NCBI RefSeq assembly: GCF_024159265.1
Contig: NZ_JAMYWY010000001.1
Span: 6,076,001-6,140,000, forward strand
Source: Paenibacillus sp. 1781tsa1
GTDB lineage: Bacteria > Bacillota > Bacilli > Paenibacillales > Paenibacillaceae
DNA: 64,000 nt
Direction of reading: 5' to 3'
Below, one piece after another: positions 48,101-56,245 of this stretch. The translations under genes were made by a program, and so were the position numbers. A model generated the notes under the pieces. It worked only from the letters and a program-made list of their open reading frames with translations. It did no database searches and was not told the origin of the DNA. Each line of letters opens with the position of its first letter. Position 1 is the stretch's first letter.

Positions 48101-51007
48101 TGTTTTGGGTGCAACCAAAGCTTGCCCGGCCATAGGAATGCCAATTGCAAACTGCGTTTGGCCCGTAATCTGATGAAGCAAAGCCTGATAGGAGGATAAT
48201 AGAAGCATAAAAGGACTGCTTTTGGCCACAGCCGCAGCTTTCCTAACCTTTTTTAGCCATAACTCATCAGTAATATGGGTCAATCGCTTTCCTACACTTG
48301 CTGTTTCAGGAGCCATCATTTGCTGTCTTGGCAATGCCAGTTCCTGGTCAGATCCGTATAAGTACGCTTTCCAGAACTGAGCGGCATCCTCCAACTTGAT
48401 CTTTCTCATAACGTTTTCCTTGTACAGGGTGTATTCTCCATACCCCATAACCTCGCCTAACTTGGCCTGTGTGCCAGTACGCAGTTCGTTATAAATCTCG
48501 ATCAACTCTTCGCAGAAAAGAGACATGGACCACCCATCGGCAACGTAATGATGAAATACAATAAGCAGCTTTGCTTCGTTATGCACAGTATCCTGCTCAA
48601 GCCATACGACCCGATATAATGGCCCTTGTATGTAATCAAACTCTTTGTTCGTCAGATCAGAGATGAGCTCGGACTCCGTGTCGGGAGTTGTACGTATAAC
48701 CGAAACAGCACTCTTCATCTTTTCATTCAGAACCAGCCCGGACATATCTTCAGCAAAGGTATACCGAAGAGCCTCGTGTCTTGATGCAACTTTTGCGGCA
48801 GCCTTTTGCAGATCCGTAATGTCAAGGCGGCCCGAGATTTGCAGCAATATTCGTTGATGGAATGCACTCGTTCCCTGTTGCATTAGATCGGAAGCGATCA
48901 TTTTCTGTTGTTCCACAGTCAGCTCAATCGTCTTTTTTTTTAGATCCTGCTCCGAAGGCCTATCTTGTTTGGCGAAGAAGATATGTTTCATTGCCAAGCA
49001 GGTCTCCTTTACAGCCGTGATAATCCGATCCATATCGGCATCCGTATGACTAACCGAGAGAAAACAGTTTCGCCCCTCCCAAATGTAGATTCCCTGATCC
49101 AGAAGATGATAATAGAACATTTCCATATTTCCCTTAAGTACAAACCGGAACAGCGATCCGCAATACACAATCTGGGCAGGGACTTGATGCTCCGCGAAAA
49201 ATGCATTGAGTTCCTCCGCCAGATAGCGCGTCCGTTGATTAATTAACGGATAGATGGTGTCTGCTTCATCTCTAATCTTCATGAGAACTGCCTTGGCGGC
49301 AGCCATCGCTAACGGATGGTGACAGAAAGTTCCACCAGCAAAGGTACGTTTGTCCTCATAGGGTGGCAAAGAGTCATCCCCATAATTCCATACACCGCCA
49401 TCGATGCAATTCATAACGTCCTGCTTGCCAGCCACAATTCCAATCGGCATACCTCCACCGACAATCTTTCCATAGGTGACCAGGTCAGCCTGCACTCCGA
49501 AATACGCCTGTGCTCCGCCCTTACCTAATCGGAAACCAAGAATCATCTCATCAAAAATAAGCTTGATATCCAGCTGTTGCGTCAGTTCCCGCAGTTGATG
49601 CAGGAATTGTCTCGGCTGTACATCCGGTCTGCGACTTTGAACCGGTTCTACCATTACCGCTGCGATATCCCCCGCATGCTTCGATATAAAATCGAGTGCT
49701 GCCGGATCGTCATAATCCAGAATAAACAGATCATCTACGTAATGTTGCAGGATACCGCCAGCAATAGGCGATACAGCTTCAGGCTCGCGGTTCATGGGAT
49801 GCATACCCAAAACTCCGTCAAACGTCCCATGGTATGCCCCCGAGAAGATAACGATCTTCTTGCGACCTGTCGCTGCACGGGCAAGACGCATCGCGACCAT
49901 AACCGCCTCTGTACCCGAGTTGAAGAAGGACACCCGCTCCACACCAGTCATCTCAGAGATATATGCCGCTACTTCACCAGACAGTTCAGTGATTAAACTT
50001 AAAGGAAATCCCTTCTCCATCTCTGCATGAATGGCTTCCTTGATGAATTCCGCGTTGTGCCCAAACAGGCTGACTCCAAAGTCCATGGTTAGGTCAATGT
50101 AATCATTTCCGTCCAGATCCGTGATATGTGCGCCTTCACTGTGGCTGAATACCAACTGATACACCATTTCTTTGATGCCTGGGCGAAACCCGGAAATATT
50201 TCGCCAATCCGCATAGGGCAATCGATAACGGGAGGCAAATTCTTTTGATCGTTTCGTTTTGGCTGTGTATCTCTCCATCAGCTCAAGGATGTGTTTCTGC
50301 TGCTGCTCATCCACTTGTTTAGAGGTCATTTCAAGACGTTTGTAAGCTATGTAGGGCTGAACGTCCGTTGAATTCCCTTTTAACAGCGTTTGAACAGGGG
50401 AGTCAGCAATTCTTGAATCTCGTACCGGAATACCCTCAGGTTGAACTGAATACGTATCATCCTTCTGTTTCTCGGGAAGTTTGGGAGCTGTTGGTGGAGA
50501 GGTATAGGATGAAGTCGCAGCGATCTGATTGCCGGACAACAGCAAAATTTGGTTGTTCATAATTTGCAATTGCTGAGCAAAAAGCTGGGCAATTCCGGCA
50601 TCTGACTCTTTCAGCAAATTGAATGCTTCCGGTTCAATGGCCCCCAACTCACTTCGGGACTGATTGTATTCGTTCACAATGTAAGCAGCACTTTCCTCAA
50701 TTTTTTCCACGATTGCCTCTTCCAGATGCTGTGCAACCTGTCCAGTGAAATACTCAGGAGTCAATAAGGGATACAAGTAGTCGGCGATATCAGCGACAGA
50801 AGTCAGCTGTTCAAAGAACAGGGTTAACGGAATCTCAACATTAAATTCTTCACGGATATAACCATTCACATCTGTCAGTATGATGGAGTCCGCACCCAAT
50901 TCAATCAGATTCTCATCCGGGTTAATCGCCTGTACGTCCATTCTTGCTGTCGTTGCAATCAATTGCGTCAGTCTCTCCAACACCATCTCATAATTCCTGG
51001 AATCCAT
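39137..51007 (-). CDS. Hybrid PKS/NRPS: ACP-AMT-C-(A remnant)-T-C-A(Dab)-T-C-A(Thr)-T-E
   Basis: A 3,956-residue synthetase. The N-terminal ACP (S41 in GADSI) would carry the beta-ketoacyl chain. The class III aminotransferase (about 240-680, PLP lysine K514 in TYGKIVGGG) converts it to a beta-amino acyl group, as in iturin and mycosubtilin synthetases. Next come C1 (HHYVADG at 819-825), a truncated A remnant (about 1130-1300), a carrier (S1330), C2 (HHIIFDG at 1522-1528), an A domain with pocket DIWEITADDK, a carrier (GGHSL), C3 (HHLISDG), an A domain reading DFWNIGMVHK (Thr), a carrier (GGDSI) and an epimerase. DIWEITADDK is close to the DIWELTADDK I recall for diaminobutyrate in pseudomonad NRPSs. 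The nearby EctB-like gene supports Dab. Confidence 0.93.
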   Translation of the reverse strand: MDSRNYEMVLERLTQLIATTARMDVQAINPDENLIELGADSIILTDVNGYIREEFNVEIPLTLFFEQLTSVADIADYLYPLLTPEYFTGQVAQHLEEAIVEKIEESAAYIVNEYNQSRSELGAIEPEAFNLLKESDAGIAQLFAQQLQIMNNQILLLSGNQIAATSSYTSPPTAPKLPEKQKDDTYSVQPEGIPVRDSRIADSPVQTLLKGNSTDVQPYIAYKRLEMTSKQVDEQQQKHILELMERYTAKTKRSKEFASRYRLPYADWRNISGFRPGIKEMVYQLVFSHSEGAHITDLDGNDYIDLTMDFGVSLFGHNAEFIKEAIHAEMEKGFPLSLITELSGEVAAYISEMTGVERVSFFNSGTEAVMVAMRLARAATGRKKIVIFSGAYHGTFDGVLGMHPMNREPEAVSPIAGGILQHYVDDLFILDYDDPAALDFISKHAGDIAAVMVEPVQSRRPDVQPRQFLHQLRELTQQLDIKLIFDEMILGFRLGKGGAQAYFGVQADLVTYGKIVGGGMPIGIVAGKQDVMNCIDGGVWNYGDDSLPPYEDKRTFAGGTFCHHPLAMAAAKAVLMKIRDEADTIYPLINQRTRYLAEELNAFFAEHQVPAQIVYCGSLFRFVLKGNMEMFYYHLLDQGIYIWEGRNCFLSVSHTDADMDRIITAVKETCLAMKHIFFAKQDRPSEQDLKKKTIELTVEQQKMIASDLMQQGTSAFHQRILLQISGRLDITDLQKAAAKVASRHEALRYTFAEDMSGLVLNEKMKSAVSVIRTTPDTESELISDLTNKEFDYIQGPLYRVVWLEQDTVHNEAKLLIVFHHYVADGWSMSLFCEELIEIYNELRTGTQAKLGEVMGYGEYTLYKENVMRKIKLEDAAQFWKAYLYGSDQELALPRQQMMAPETASVGKRLTHITDELWLKKVRKAAAVAKSSPFMLLLSSYQALLHQITGQTQFAIGIPMAGQALVAPKTVMGNCASILPIVATFNESATLATLADDNREIFRRVHSFHQLMPEDVGMEQDHIPRLNIMFNMDRMPQSHTFVDTQVQVLPVEVDSSMYDLFLNIIEHEGKAILDIDYNQTLFTERLVRRWLESYLELVQQWSDQPNQYLEDMHHFTSKDEQMTTTLMNALDITKLENLLGFRKEDFGISNAPVHGLIMDQKGSPVLPESPGELYIGRNRIELYPTGWTARIRIHGELEILGPCSHCYIENGRFRSLWLTEQAILEHPSVKSVRVRLDSVTKELEAVIESVSASPELSANALSEWCFQRMPTQWIPRRFYLQDETQEVTTLLHYQTERMTATERTVYDTICSLLGYETFGLTDNIISLGMNSLKLLQLLSAIQHQHQGLRLSITMFMDALNVYEIASVIDKASITEDSLVPVMRRAAEGQREYETSAVQKRMYVLNQLQPETLNYNMPSVVKIQGRFDPERFKLALQKCVERHENLRTCFKETDGEVVQQIIPSSELNIALDHINLNVNLNEDEIIALLKDEYILPFRMDQAPLMRVSVLEYGLEKTMVFMDFHHIIFDGSSALVFAREIVSLYHQIELTPLLYQYKDFVLWQKDCSASESMLSQERYWKEQFEDLPTPSHIPFDHTRPVERTYEGRLLVQPIGAELKSQIIALCKSAGVTGYSFFLAAFNLLLSMYSMQKEIVLGTLVEGRNHAELQPLIGMFVNTLPLRQVIIPEQSFVDWMKNVQQEAMRSFAHSEVPFDRIVELSGSQRERGRNPMFDILFSYQDFGPIQFADGDLSFEYEELWTNDCKFDLEFEIVDNPDHYEIVVQYAAELYEERTMNSLIEHFMALLKSIVVNPDSQLSELSMLTEPEKTQILTEFNRPAQSWKGKEKENLVQLFEGWAKRTPDRTAVRYEEQVMTYGELNEQANQLAHYLVSLGLTEEEPVGIMLQRSPLMIQSIMGIWKAGAAYLPLDLEHPVSRRMHVLNEAGVKWLLTSSDCVSEEFLDSYGGTVLCLDTLGDALRIQSQVNPNRNITSYQLAYILFTSGSTGVPKGVMIEHGGMLNHIFAEQELLQLDEHLVFAQNANQCFDISVWQMAGPLALGGTTAIYSDACVFEPERFIDQMMKDGVTLLEVVPSYMAVMMDCAVRRHCDLRSIRHLIVTGETVSPHLLKTWFERFPHIPVVNAYGPAEASDDIAQYMMLSYPEELARVPIGRPLANIRIYVLDNEDRLCPVGLVGELCVAGISVGRGYVNDPDKTQKAFVRDPFANGSDTVKGHARMYRTGDLARWLPDGTLEYMGRSDEQVKIRGYRIELGEIESALRKQAGVLDAAVIARGEAEGEKYLCAYIVKENHEHWNAGEARLQLAQNLPEYMVPAYFVLLNELPVTRNGKLDRKALPEPDRKSVLPDKVDPRNETEALLVQAFSTVLNLEDVGIHDHFFEHGGHSLRAIRVINLIEGETGIRVPLRILFEHPTPAELGLWIGQSSQAKVKRIPLAEPQEVYPMSSAQQRLYFIHEMDPSSTVYNMPGWVELPPGDVDMPRLTAVVHELMNRHESLRTSFHMEAGEPIQRIHEQVNLRIEHEQSPVSGENEWNVLLSQFIRPFDVSQAPLLRMKVVQMSANQPVLLFDMHHLISDGTTINIITREFSDLYNGATLPPVTVQYKDYSEWLRMQDREAERSYWLNAYAGELPVLDLPLDYPRPQIQRFDGEAFVMELDNELRNQVQKLCHQTGATEYMVLLSGLMILLGQYSRQEDIIIGSPVSGRVHSDTESTVGLFVNTLALRGYPEVSKLYLDFLTEIQETSLKAYEYQTYPFEELVEQLQLERDLSRNPLFDVVMVMQNQEEERSHTSGSIWSEHEAEVQTAKFDLTLNITPVAEGYHAQWEFARGLFKQATVERLASHYKQILSELTENPQRSLGEFSMVTPQERKWLLDNIHVTPARYPEQETLKSLFEAQVRQTPDRIAAVDGNISWSYTELNRQANRIAHQLLKHKGQGETVVALLLERNVKMLAGILGVVKAGGIYLPMDPEAPVDRIQYMLQDSQAQILLSGSVNEGKEEYSFDGVRLCMEDLLEESHQTSTLAELNDTEDPEVMIQPTDALYIIYTSGTTGQPKGTLVEHRNVVRLLINDQMPYDFSENDVWSLFHAYNFDFSVWEMYGALLYGGKAVVVSKETARDSQAFLSLLRDEKVTVLNQVPSSFYELMHAERAGSWEEELYVRLVIFGGEALNTRKLKVWQEKYPQIALVNMYGITETTVHVTYKRIESEDIERGISNIGKAIPTLKLYIMNGNRLCGVGVPGELCIAGAGVARGYVNRPELTESKFTENPFESGERMYRSGDIARWLPDGNVEYLGRMDDQVKIRGYRIELQEIENVLMKQPGVQDAAVIVLKDAAGDSYLSGYVVGKPEREEEALDLASVKKGLAQAVPGYMVPASLITLDKLPVTSNGKLDRRSLPEPDFTGAQVYVAPRDEREAQLAEIFGQVLGIQQVGIDDNFFELGGDSIKAIRVISKIREVGYELSVKNLMLGHTIRWISPKMENADSIRTYTQEEIQGEVLLTPIQQEFYQWNLEQPNHFNQTLLLKSALPLNEETLRQALKACVSHHDMLRAIYPDRNRQLIRSSAESEGFDFTFIAVKEEQDLEEVILTTGNQIQASIDLSEGPLLKVVLFHSGEGDFIWICLHHLVVDGVSWRILLEDLQTAYEQTEKGLNISLPAKTASYQEWAVALREYALSEELEREIPYWMTVLQQAGGHKTELLLTGVEGYETDTFELDNTLTSQLMYEANQAYHTEMNDLLLSAFVRSLAPWTGYADVTIDLEGHGRESIHQPMDIDRTVGWFTSIYPVHLPYDADMEQQVCLIKEHIRKIPNHGMGYGVIRHFREQTMPEFHPDYCFNYLGQLEHEGDSDPLFEISELPTGDSTAKENHHPHSLTVNASVVQGRLILEITYDQRFYAAEQIKAFKERFLTSAAEIAAFCTAVESGKHTASDYGDLDLEFDELDEIMKSYS
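47110..47620 (-). other. Vestigial adenylation domain inside the starter module
   Basis: Residues about 1130-1300 of the hybrid subunit. PGELYIGRN, then LYPTGW and GELEILG, line up with the A-domain motifs PGELYIGG, YRTGD and GxIEYLGR. The ATP-binding core, pocket and hinge motifs (A2-A6 and the RGYRIE segment) are missing. An intact carrier (GMNSL) follows. It looks like the scar of a deleted A domain, leaving a C-T unit that can only pass on the beta-amino acyl chain. Confidence 0.7.
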
Positions 51008-51022
51008 TCCTTCACCCCATAC

Positions 51023-54000
51023 TCAGTTGGTATATTGATGTACACTCAAAAACTCCGGCCAGCAGCGATTCGACTGAAACCTATAGGTTGGAAGGCTGAT
51101 TCTTTGCACATCTCCCTGCTTGAACCATTCCTCCCACTCCGGCGCTGCCCCTCTGACATAAAGTGAACATATTCTTTTTAACAGGACGAGTCGTTGTTCC
51201 TTGCTGGAAACCGGATTCCAGCATTCTTGAATACAGTCCCGCATAGCTTGGTCCAATGAATCCTTCTCATCTGCCGTCCATTCTCCCCAACGATTCTTAT
51301 TGCGTAATCCGGACACCACTTTCGATATTCCGATGAAAATATGCTGCTCGGTATCGTTAGCCCAATGGAACTGGCCGAGCTTGTGGATCAGATCGCCGGT
51401 GCTCTGTACCAGGATCGCTAGCCGATATGCATAATGCCCTCTTCCGACAGAGTTCGTATAACAGATATCTGATATTGGGGTTGACGGGTTGAGGACCAGA
51501 TATTCATGATACGACTGAACCGCTTGATACAACTCTGCTCGGCTTGTCGCAGATAGAACAAATGGATAGAACGGTTCCGTATGACCTGAACGTTCTTCCG
51601 CCACATATTCTTCCAGAATGGAATGAACATTGGTTCCGGAAAATCCAAAATTACTGACGCCGCATCGTCTCGGCAGTCGTTCTGTCTCCCACGGCTGATA
51701 GTGCAGATTCACCTTGAACGGAGATTGGGCAAACGGAATTTTGGGATTAAGTGCAGTCACATTGACCGTTGCAGGCATCATTTTGCTTTTTAGCATCAAG
51801 GCGCATTTGACCACACTGACTAATCCGGACGCGGCATAGAGATGTCCAATGTTTGACTTCACAGACCCGATGGCACAAAATTGCCCTTCATTCTGGGCTG
51901 TATCAAAAGCTTTAGTTAAAGCTCTGATCTCAATCGGGTCACCCAGACTTGTTCCGGTTCCATGCGCTTCAATGTATGAAATATCATCAGCCTGTACGCT
52001 TGCTTTCTGCAAAGCGTGTGTGACCAATTCGGCCTGTGCCTCCGGATTTGGAGCAGACAAGCCCACCGAATTCCCATCCTGATTGGAATGAATCGAGCGG
52101 ATGATGCAATAGATCTGATCTTTATCCCGAATTGCCTGATCGTAAGGCTTGACCAGAATGGATACAACCCCTTCGCCCTCACCAGTACCATCGGCATCTT
52201 CTGCAAAAGGACGTGTATGTCCATCCGATGATTCAATTCCCACATCCTCATGATCGATCACAGGTAGTACTTTAAGCTGAACCCCACCAACGATGGCTTG
52301 CTCACAATCCCCGTTACTTATCCCCTGGCAAGCGAGATTCAAGGCGGACATGGAGGAAGAACAGGCACTGTCGACCAGTATGCTGGGCCCTTTAAAATCC
52401 ATGAAATAGGACATTCTTCCACTAATGTTGGCCGCAAGTGCTCCGGTAGCCGTCTGTTTATCACTGGAATGACGCAACATGTCCTGGTACTGCCTACCAT
52501 CCAGATCGGAGATATACCCGACATATACACCTGTTCTGGTGGATCGAAGACTGTCTCCTCCATAACCTGCATCTTCAAGAGAGGTATAGGCCGTCTGCAT
52601 AAAAAGACGTTGCGAGGGTGACATGGCGATGGCTTCACGCTTCATGATTCGGAAAAACTCATGATCAAACTTGTCGATCTCATGCAAGTATCCTCCGTCT
52701 CGAACAGAGTAAGGAGCCGACTCGCCTTTCTCAACAAGATATTCATCGACATCCTTCTTTCTTGAGGACGACAACGGCCCGACACTTTCGACATCACCGC
52801 ACAGATTAGCCCAAAATTGATGAATATTGCTTGCCCCCGGTAAATGAGCGGCTATACCGATAATCGCAAAATGCATAGTCTGATTGGGTATACTTTCTGT
52901 CTTCACTCCACCAGCAGACACAGGAAGCAGGTCCTTCTTCTTGTCTACAGTTGAAAGTCCGCATATATGGGCAGCCAGTTTGCTAACGCTTGAGTATGTA
53001 AACATATCTTCGATTTGAATTCGAGCCGGATACTGTTCCTCTACCTGTGCGGCAATCTGATTCAGCAACAAAGAATGAATTCCATGTTCAAAAAAGTTAT
53101 CATGCAAGCCCAAATTCCATTCAGGTGCCACTTCATGGCATATTTTCAAAATATGCAGTTCTGTCTCGTCTCGCTGATAATGAATCAATTCTGGGTGTTT
53201 ACCCGGCTGCAAAACTTCAGTCGGATCAGAAGATTGGCGCAGCTCCAGTTCAAGTTGGCGGAGATGTTCCAACACCTCGGTGTACTCCCGCTGTTCAAAC
53301 TTCTGGATTAAAACATATCTCATCAATTTACCGCTTGAAGTTTTTGGAATCTGCTGGACGGGAATGATGTAATCGAGCGCCAGGCCAAGGCTCCGGGAGA
53401 ATTGTTCCCTCAATGCCCGTACAGTAGGGATGAATTTCAACATATCCCCCTTATGAACGACGAATACAGCGAGTTTTTCCTGATTCAGGTCATCTCGTAC
53501 CGCACAGGCAGCCACCTTATTCAAGGTAACTTGTTTCACTTCACTGGCTACGCGCTCCAGATCATTTGAAAAGTAATTCTGGCCGTTAATGATGACTACA
53601 TCCTGCATTCGCCCCACGACAACCAGGCGTCCATGATGCATAAATCCGATATCACCCGTTCTGAACCAGCCATCCGTGGTAAAGCTTTTTGCACTCGCCA
53701 GTTCATTATTGTAGTATCCTTTTGTTACATTCCCGCCTCTGATCTGGATCAAACCCAGTGTATCCTCTTCCACAGTCTGATCCGTCTCATCCGTTAATCT
53801 GAATTCGCAATGTTTCACAGCATAGCCTTCATCCACATAACAAGCTGCCTGTTCCTGCTTTTCATCAGTCAGATAGGCAATTTTTTGCCCCACTACCAAC
53901 TGATGTCGGTCCACAATAATCCGGTGAATATCCTGTTCATGTAATCCGGGAAAAGCAATAGCCAGAGAAGCCTCAGCCATGCCATAGACCGGAAACATGA

Positions 54001-54964
54001 CGTTGGGCTTCATACCATACTTCGCCGTGGCTGTCAGGAATTCATCACATATTTGAACGGAGATTGGTTCCGCGCCATTGAAGATCAACCGCACCGAAGA
54101 AAAATCAAACACCTTATTTTTGTTCCTTTCCATGGCCATAAGTGAATACTTGAGACCAAAGTTGGGAGAGGTCAGAATCGTTGCCTTGTGTTCCGTAACT
54201 TTGTCCAGCCAAAGAGCAGGTCGCATAATAAATAGCCGGGTTTCCATGCTGCACTGCGTCATATTGGCCGCAGTTACAGCCAAGTGGCATCCGATTAATC
54301 CCATGTCATGGGTTAGCGGCATCCAGGATACAATGACATCCTCCGGGACAAGTGCAGCTCCCTCAATAATGGCATCGATGTTGGTTAGGAGGTTTCGATG
54401 CGTGAGAACCACGCCTTTTGGCAACCCAGTTGAACCGGAGGAAAATTGTATGAATACCGTATCATCCGGTTGGGAGACATGAATGCACCCATCGTTACCG
54501 CAGTACCCGAAGGCTTCATCAATATCCAGCTTCCTGCTGATGAGCCCTGACACTCCTTGACCGATGTCTTCACTAAATGAGATAAGCTTGTCGAGACCAT
54601 TCTGCTTTCCTATAATTGCAGCCTTGTTCAGCACACCCAGGATGCTGCACACCTTGCGCATATTCTCCTCCTTGCCTTCGGCAGCAAGAGGAACAGGAAT
54701 GATCCCTCCCAGAACGCAAGCCCAGAACATATGTATGAATTCCATATTATCTTCCAATTGGAACACGAGCGGATCGCCCGGCTTCATATGATGGCTCTGC
54801 AGATATCCAAGCAATGTTATTGAACGCCTATAGATGTCTTGATAAGAATGATAGATTTGTTCGGATCGGTTTCTGACAAAATAAATACCTCTGGACTGTT
54901 CGTCCTTCTTCTCCACAAACAGTTCCGTCAACGTAACCGCACTCAGCTTGAACAGACTTTCCAT
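51023..54964 (-). CDS. FAAL-ACP-KS starter protein
   Basis: About 1,313 residues. The N-terminal half is a fatty acyl-AMP ligase (IQFSSGSTGLPKG ATP motif, PLTHDMGL, GWFRTGDIG), activating a free fatty acid. A carrier domain follows with Ser in HGIHSLL (near residue 640). The ketosynthase (about 715-1140) has the complete triad: Cys in DSACSSS, His in EAHGTGTS and His in KSNIGHL. A ~170-residue tail ends in the KS-to-AT linker motif LPTYRFQ, but no AT domain follows, so malonyl loading must come in trans. I prefer the ATG at 54964, spaced properly from GGGAGTG, over the GTG three codons upstream. It is homologous to the front of iturin A-type synthetases, where these domains are fused to the next protein. 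Confidence 0.92.
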   Translation of the reverse strand: MESLFKLSAVTLTELFVEKKDEQSRGIYFVRNRSEQIYHSYQDIYRRSITLLGYLQSHHMKPGDPLVFQLEDNMEFIHMFWACVLGGIIPVPLAAEGKEENMRKVCSILGVLNKAAIIGKQNGLDKLISFSEDIGQGVSGLISRKLDIDEAFGYCGNDGCIHVSQPDDTVFIQFSSGSTGLPKGVVLTHRNLLTNIDAIIEGAALVPEDVIVSWMPLTHDMGLIGCHLAVTAANMTQCSMETRLFIMRPALWLDKVTEHKATILTSPNFGLKYSLMAMERNKNKVFDFSSVRLIFNGAEPISVQICDEFLTATAKYGMKPNVMFPVYGMAEASLAIAFPGLHEQDIHRIIVDRHQLVVGQKIAYLTDEKQEQAACYVDEGYAVKHCEFRLTDETDQTVEEDTLGLIQIRGGNVTKGYYNNELASAKSFTTDGWFRTGDIGFMHHGRLVVVGRMQDVVIINGQNYFSNDLERVASEVKQVTLNKVAACAVRDDLNQEKLAVFVVHKGDMLKFIPTVRALREQFSRSLGLALDYIIPVQQIPKTSSGKLMRYVLIQKFEQREYTEVLEHLRQLELELRQSSDPTEVLQPGKHPELIHYQRDETELHILKICHEVAPEWNLGLHDNFFEHGIHSLLLNQIAAQVEEQYPARIQIEDMFTYSSVSKLAAHICGLSTVDKKKDLLPVSAGGVKTESIPNQTMHFAIIGIAAHLPGASNIHQFWANLCGDVESVGPLSSSRKKDVDEYLVEKGESAPYSVRDGGYLHEIDKFDHEFFRIMKREAIAMSPSQRLFMQTAYTSLEDAGYGGDSLRSTRTGVYVGYISDLDGRQYQDMLRHSSDKQTATGALAANISGRMSYFMDFKGPSILVDSACSSSMSALNLACQGISNGDCEQAIVGGVQLKVLPVIDHEDVGIESSDGHTRPFAEDADGTGEGEGVVSILVKPYDQAIRDKDQIYCIIRSIHSNQDGNSVGLSAPNPEAQAELVTHALQKASVQADDISYIEAHGTGTSLGDPIEIRALTKAFDTAQNEGQFCAIGSVKSNIGHLYAASGLVSVVKCALMLKSKMMPATVNVTALNPKIPFAQSPFKVNLHYQPWETERLPRRCGVSNFGFSGTNVHSILEEYVAEERSGHTEPFYPFVLSATSRAELYQAVQSYHEYLVLNPSTPISDICYTNSVGRGHYAYRLAILVQSTGDLIHKLGQFHWANDTEQHIFIGISKVVSGLRNKNRWGEWTADEKDSLDQAMRDCIQECWNPVSSKEQRLVLLKRICSLYVRGAAPEWEEWFKQGDVQRISLPTYRFQSNRCWPEFLSVHQYTN

Positions 54965-54979
54965 AGTTTTCACTCCCTG

Positions 54980-56245
54980 TTAGCAGACTACACTGACCAG
55001 ATTCTCCAACATCACTTGTTCCAGAATCCGAAGACCCTCCTGCAAATTTTCCTGTTTAATCGTTAACGGCGGCTGAATTTTGATGACCGAATTATTTCTT
55101 CCAGCACTTTCGATAATCAACCCTGCTTGAAAACATCCCTTAATAATCCGCTCAACCTGATCGCTTCCTCCCACCTTCGACAGATCAATTCCCCAGATCA
55201 TGCCAAGGCCGCGAATTTCAATCTGCTCATGAATGACAGCAATGTTCTTTCTCAGCGTCTGCTCAATCATCCCCTCATGCTTCCGAACAAGATCGTCCAT
55301 ATGTATGTCTTCCCTGAATTGAAGAGCAGCCTTAGCCGTTACAAATGCCAACTGATTGCCGCGGAATGTACCGTTATGCTCGCCCGCTCCCCAAATGTCC
55401 AATTCCGGTTTCAGAAGAAGCATCGACATGGGCAGACCGTAACCGCTAATAGATTTGGATAATGCCACAATGTCCGGGACGATGCCTGCTCTCTCAAAGG
55501 AGAAGAAATTGCCTGTTCGTCCGCATCCAACCTGAATGTCATCACATATCAGGAGAATATCATGTGCTCGGCAAAGCTGTTCCAGCCGTTTAAGCCAAAG
55601 TGGTGATGCTGGAACCACACCGCCCTCTGCCTGCACCGTTTCAAGAATTATCGCGGCGGGTTGATCAATGCCTGAATGATCATCGTTCAGAATACGTTCG
55701 ATGTATTCAATCGTATCGAAATTGTCCATCCATCCGTCAGAATAAGGCATAAATGTCACATTTTGCAGCGGCAAGCCCGCCCCTTTGCGGCTTCCGGCAT
55801 CACTTGTAGCCGCCAAGCTGCCTATAGACATACCGTGGTAAGCTCCCATAAAGGAAAACACATTCGTTCGTCCTTTAACCTTTCTTGCTAGTTTGAGAGC
55901 GGCTTCTACTGCATTGGTCCCCGTAGACCCGCAAAATTGCAGTTTGTAGTCCAAACCTCGGGGTTCCAGTATGCTGCTGACAAATTGGTCAATAAACATT
56001 CTTTTGGCTTCCGTATACATATCTAAACCATGTGTTAAGCCGTCCTTTTCGATATAGTCCAACAGAGCGGCTTTAATATAGTCATTATTGTGTCCGTAGT
56101 TGAGCGCACCCGCGCCTGCAAAGAAATCAATGTAAGCCTTACCGGATTCCGCATAAATTCTGTCATTTTTCGCTTTCGCGAAAACATCTTCAAACACTCT
56201 GCAATACGAACGAACATTGGACTCATGCTTTTCAAAAGTCAGCAT
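54980..56245 (-). CDS. Diaminobutyrate--2-oxoglutarate aminotransferase (EctB-like)
   Basis: A 421-residue class III, PLP-dependent aminotransferase. It begins with FEKHESNVRSYCR, the start typical of EctB-type enzymes. It has the FCGSTGTNAVEAALKLAR cofactor segment, the CDDIQ Asp that holds the pyridine nitrogen and the Schiff-base lysine K264 in LSKSISG. It should make L-2,4-diaminobutyrate from aspartate semialdehyde. It overlaps the thioesterase gene by 14 bases and precedes the FAAL gene by six, so it is fully within the operon. This placement fits a Dab-selecting A domain in the hybrid NRPS. No other ectoine gene is present, so an osmolyte role is unlikely. Confidence 0.9.
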   Translation of the reverse strand: MLTFEKHESNVRSYCRVFEDVFAKAKNDRIYAESGKAYIDFFAGAGALNYGHNNDYIKAALLDYIEKDGLTHGLDMYTEAKRMFIDQFVSSILEPRGLDYKLQFCGSTGTNAVEAALKLARKVKGRTNVFSFMGAYHGMSIGSLAATSDAGSRKGAGLPLQNVTFMPYSDGWMDNFDTIEYIERILNDDHSGIDQPAAIILETVQAEGGVVPASPLWLKRLEQLCRAHDILLICDDIQVGCGRTGNFFSFERAGIVPDIVALSKSISGYGLPMSMLLLKPELDIWGAGEHNGTFRGNQLAFVTAKAALQFREDIHMDDLVRKHEGMIEQTLRKNIAVIHEQIEIRGLGMIWGIDLSKVGGSDQVERIIKGCFQAGLIIESAGRNNSVIKIQPPLTIKQENLQEGLRILEQVMLENLVSVVC

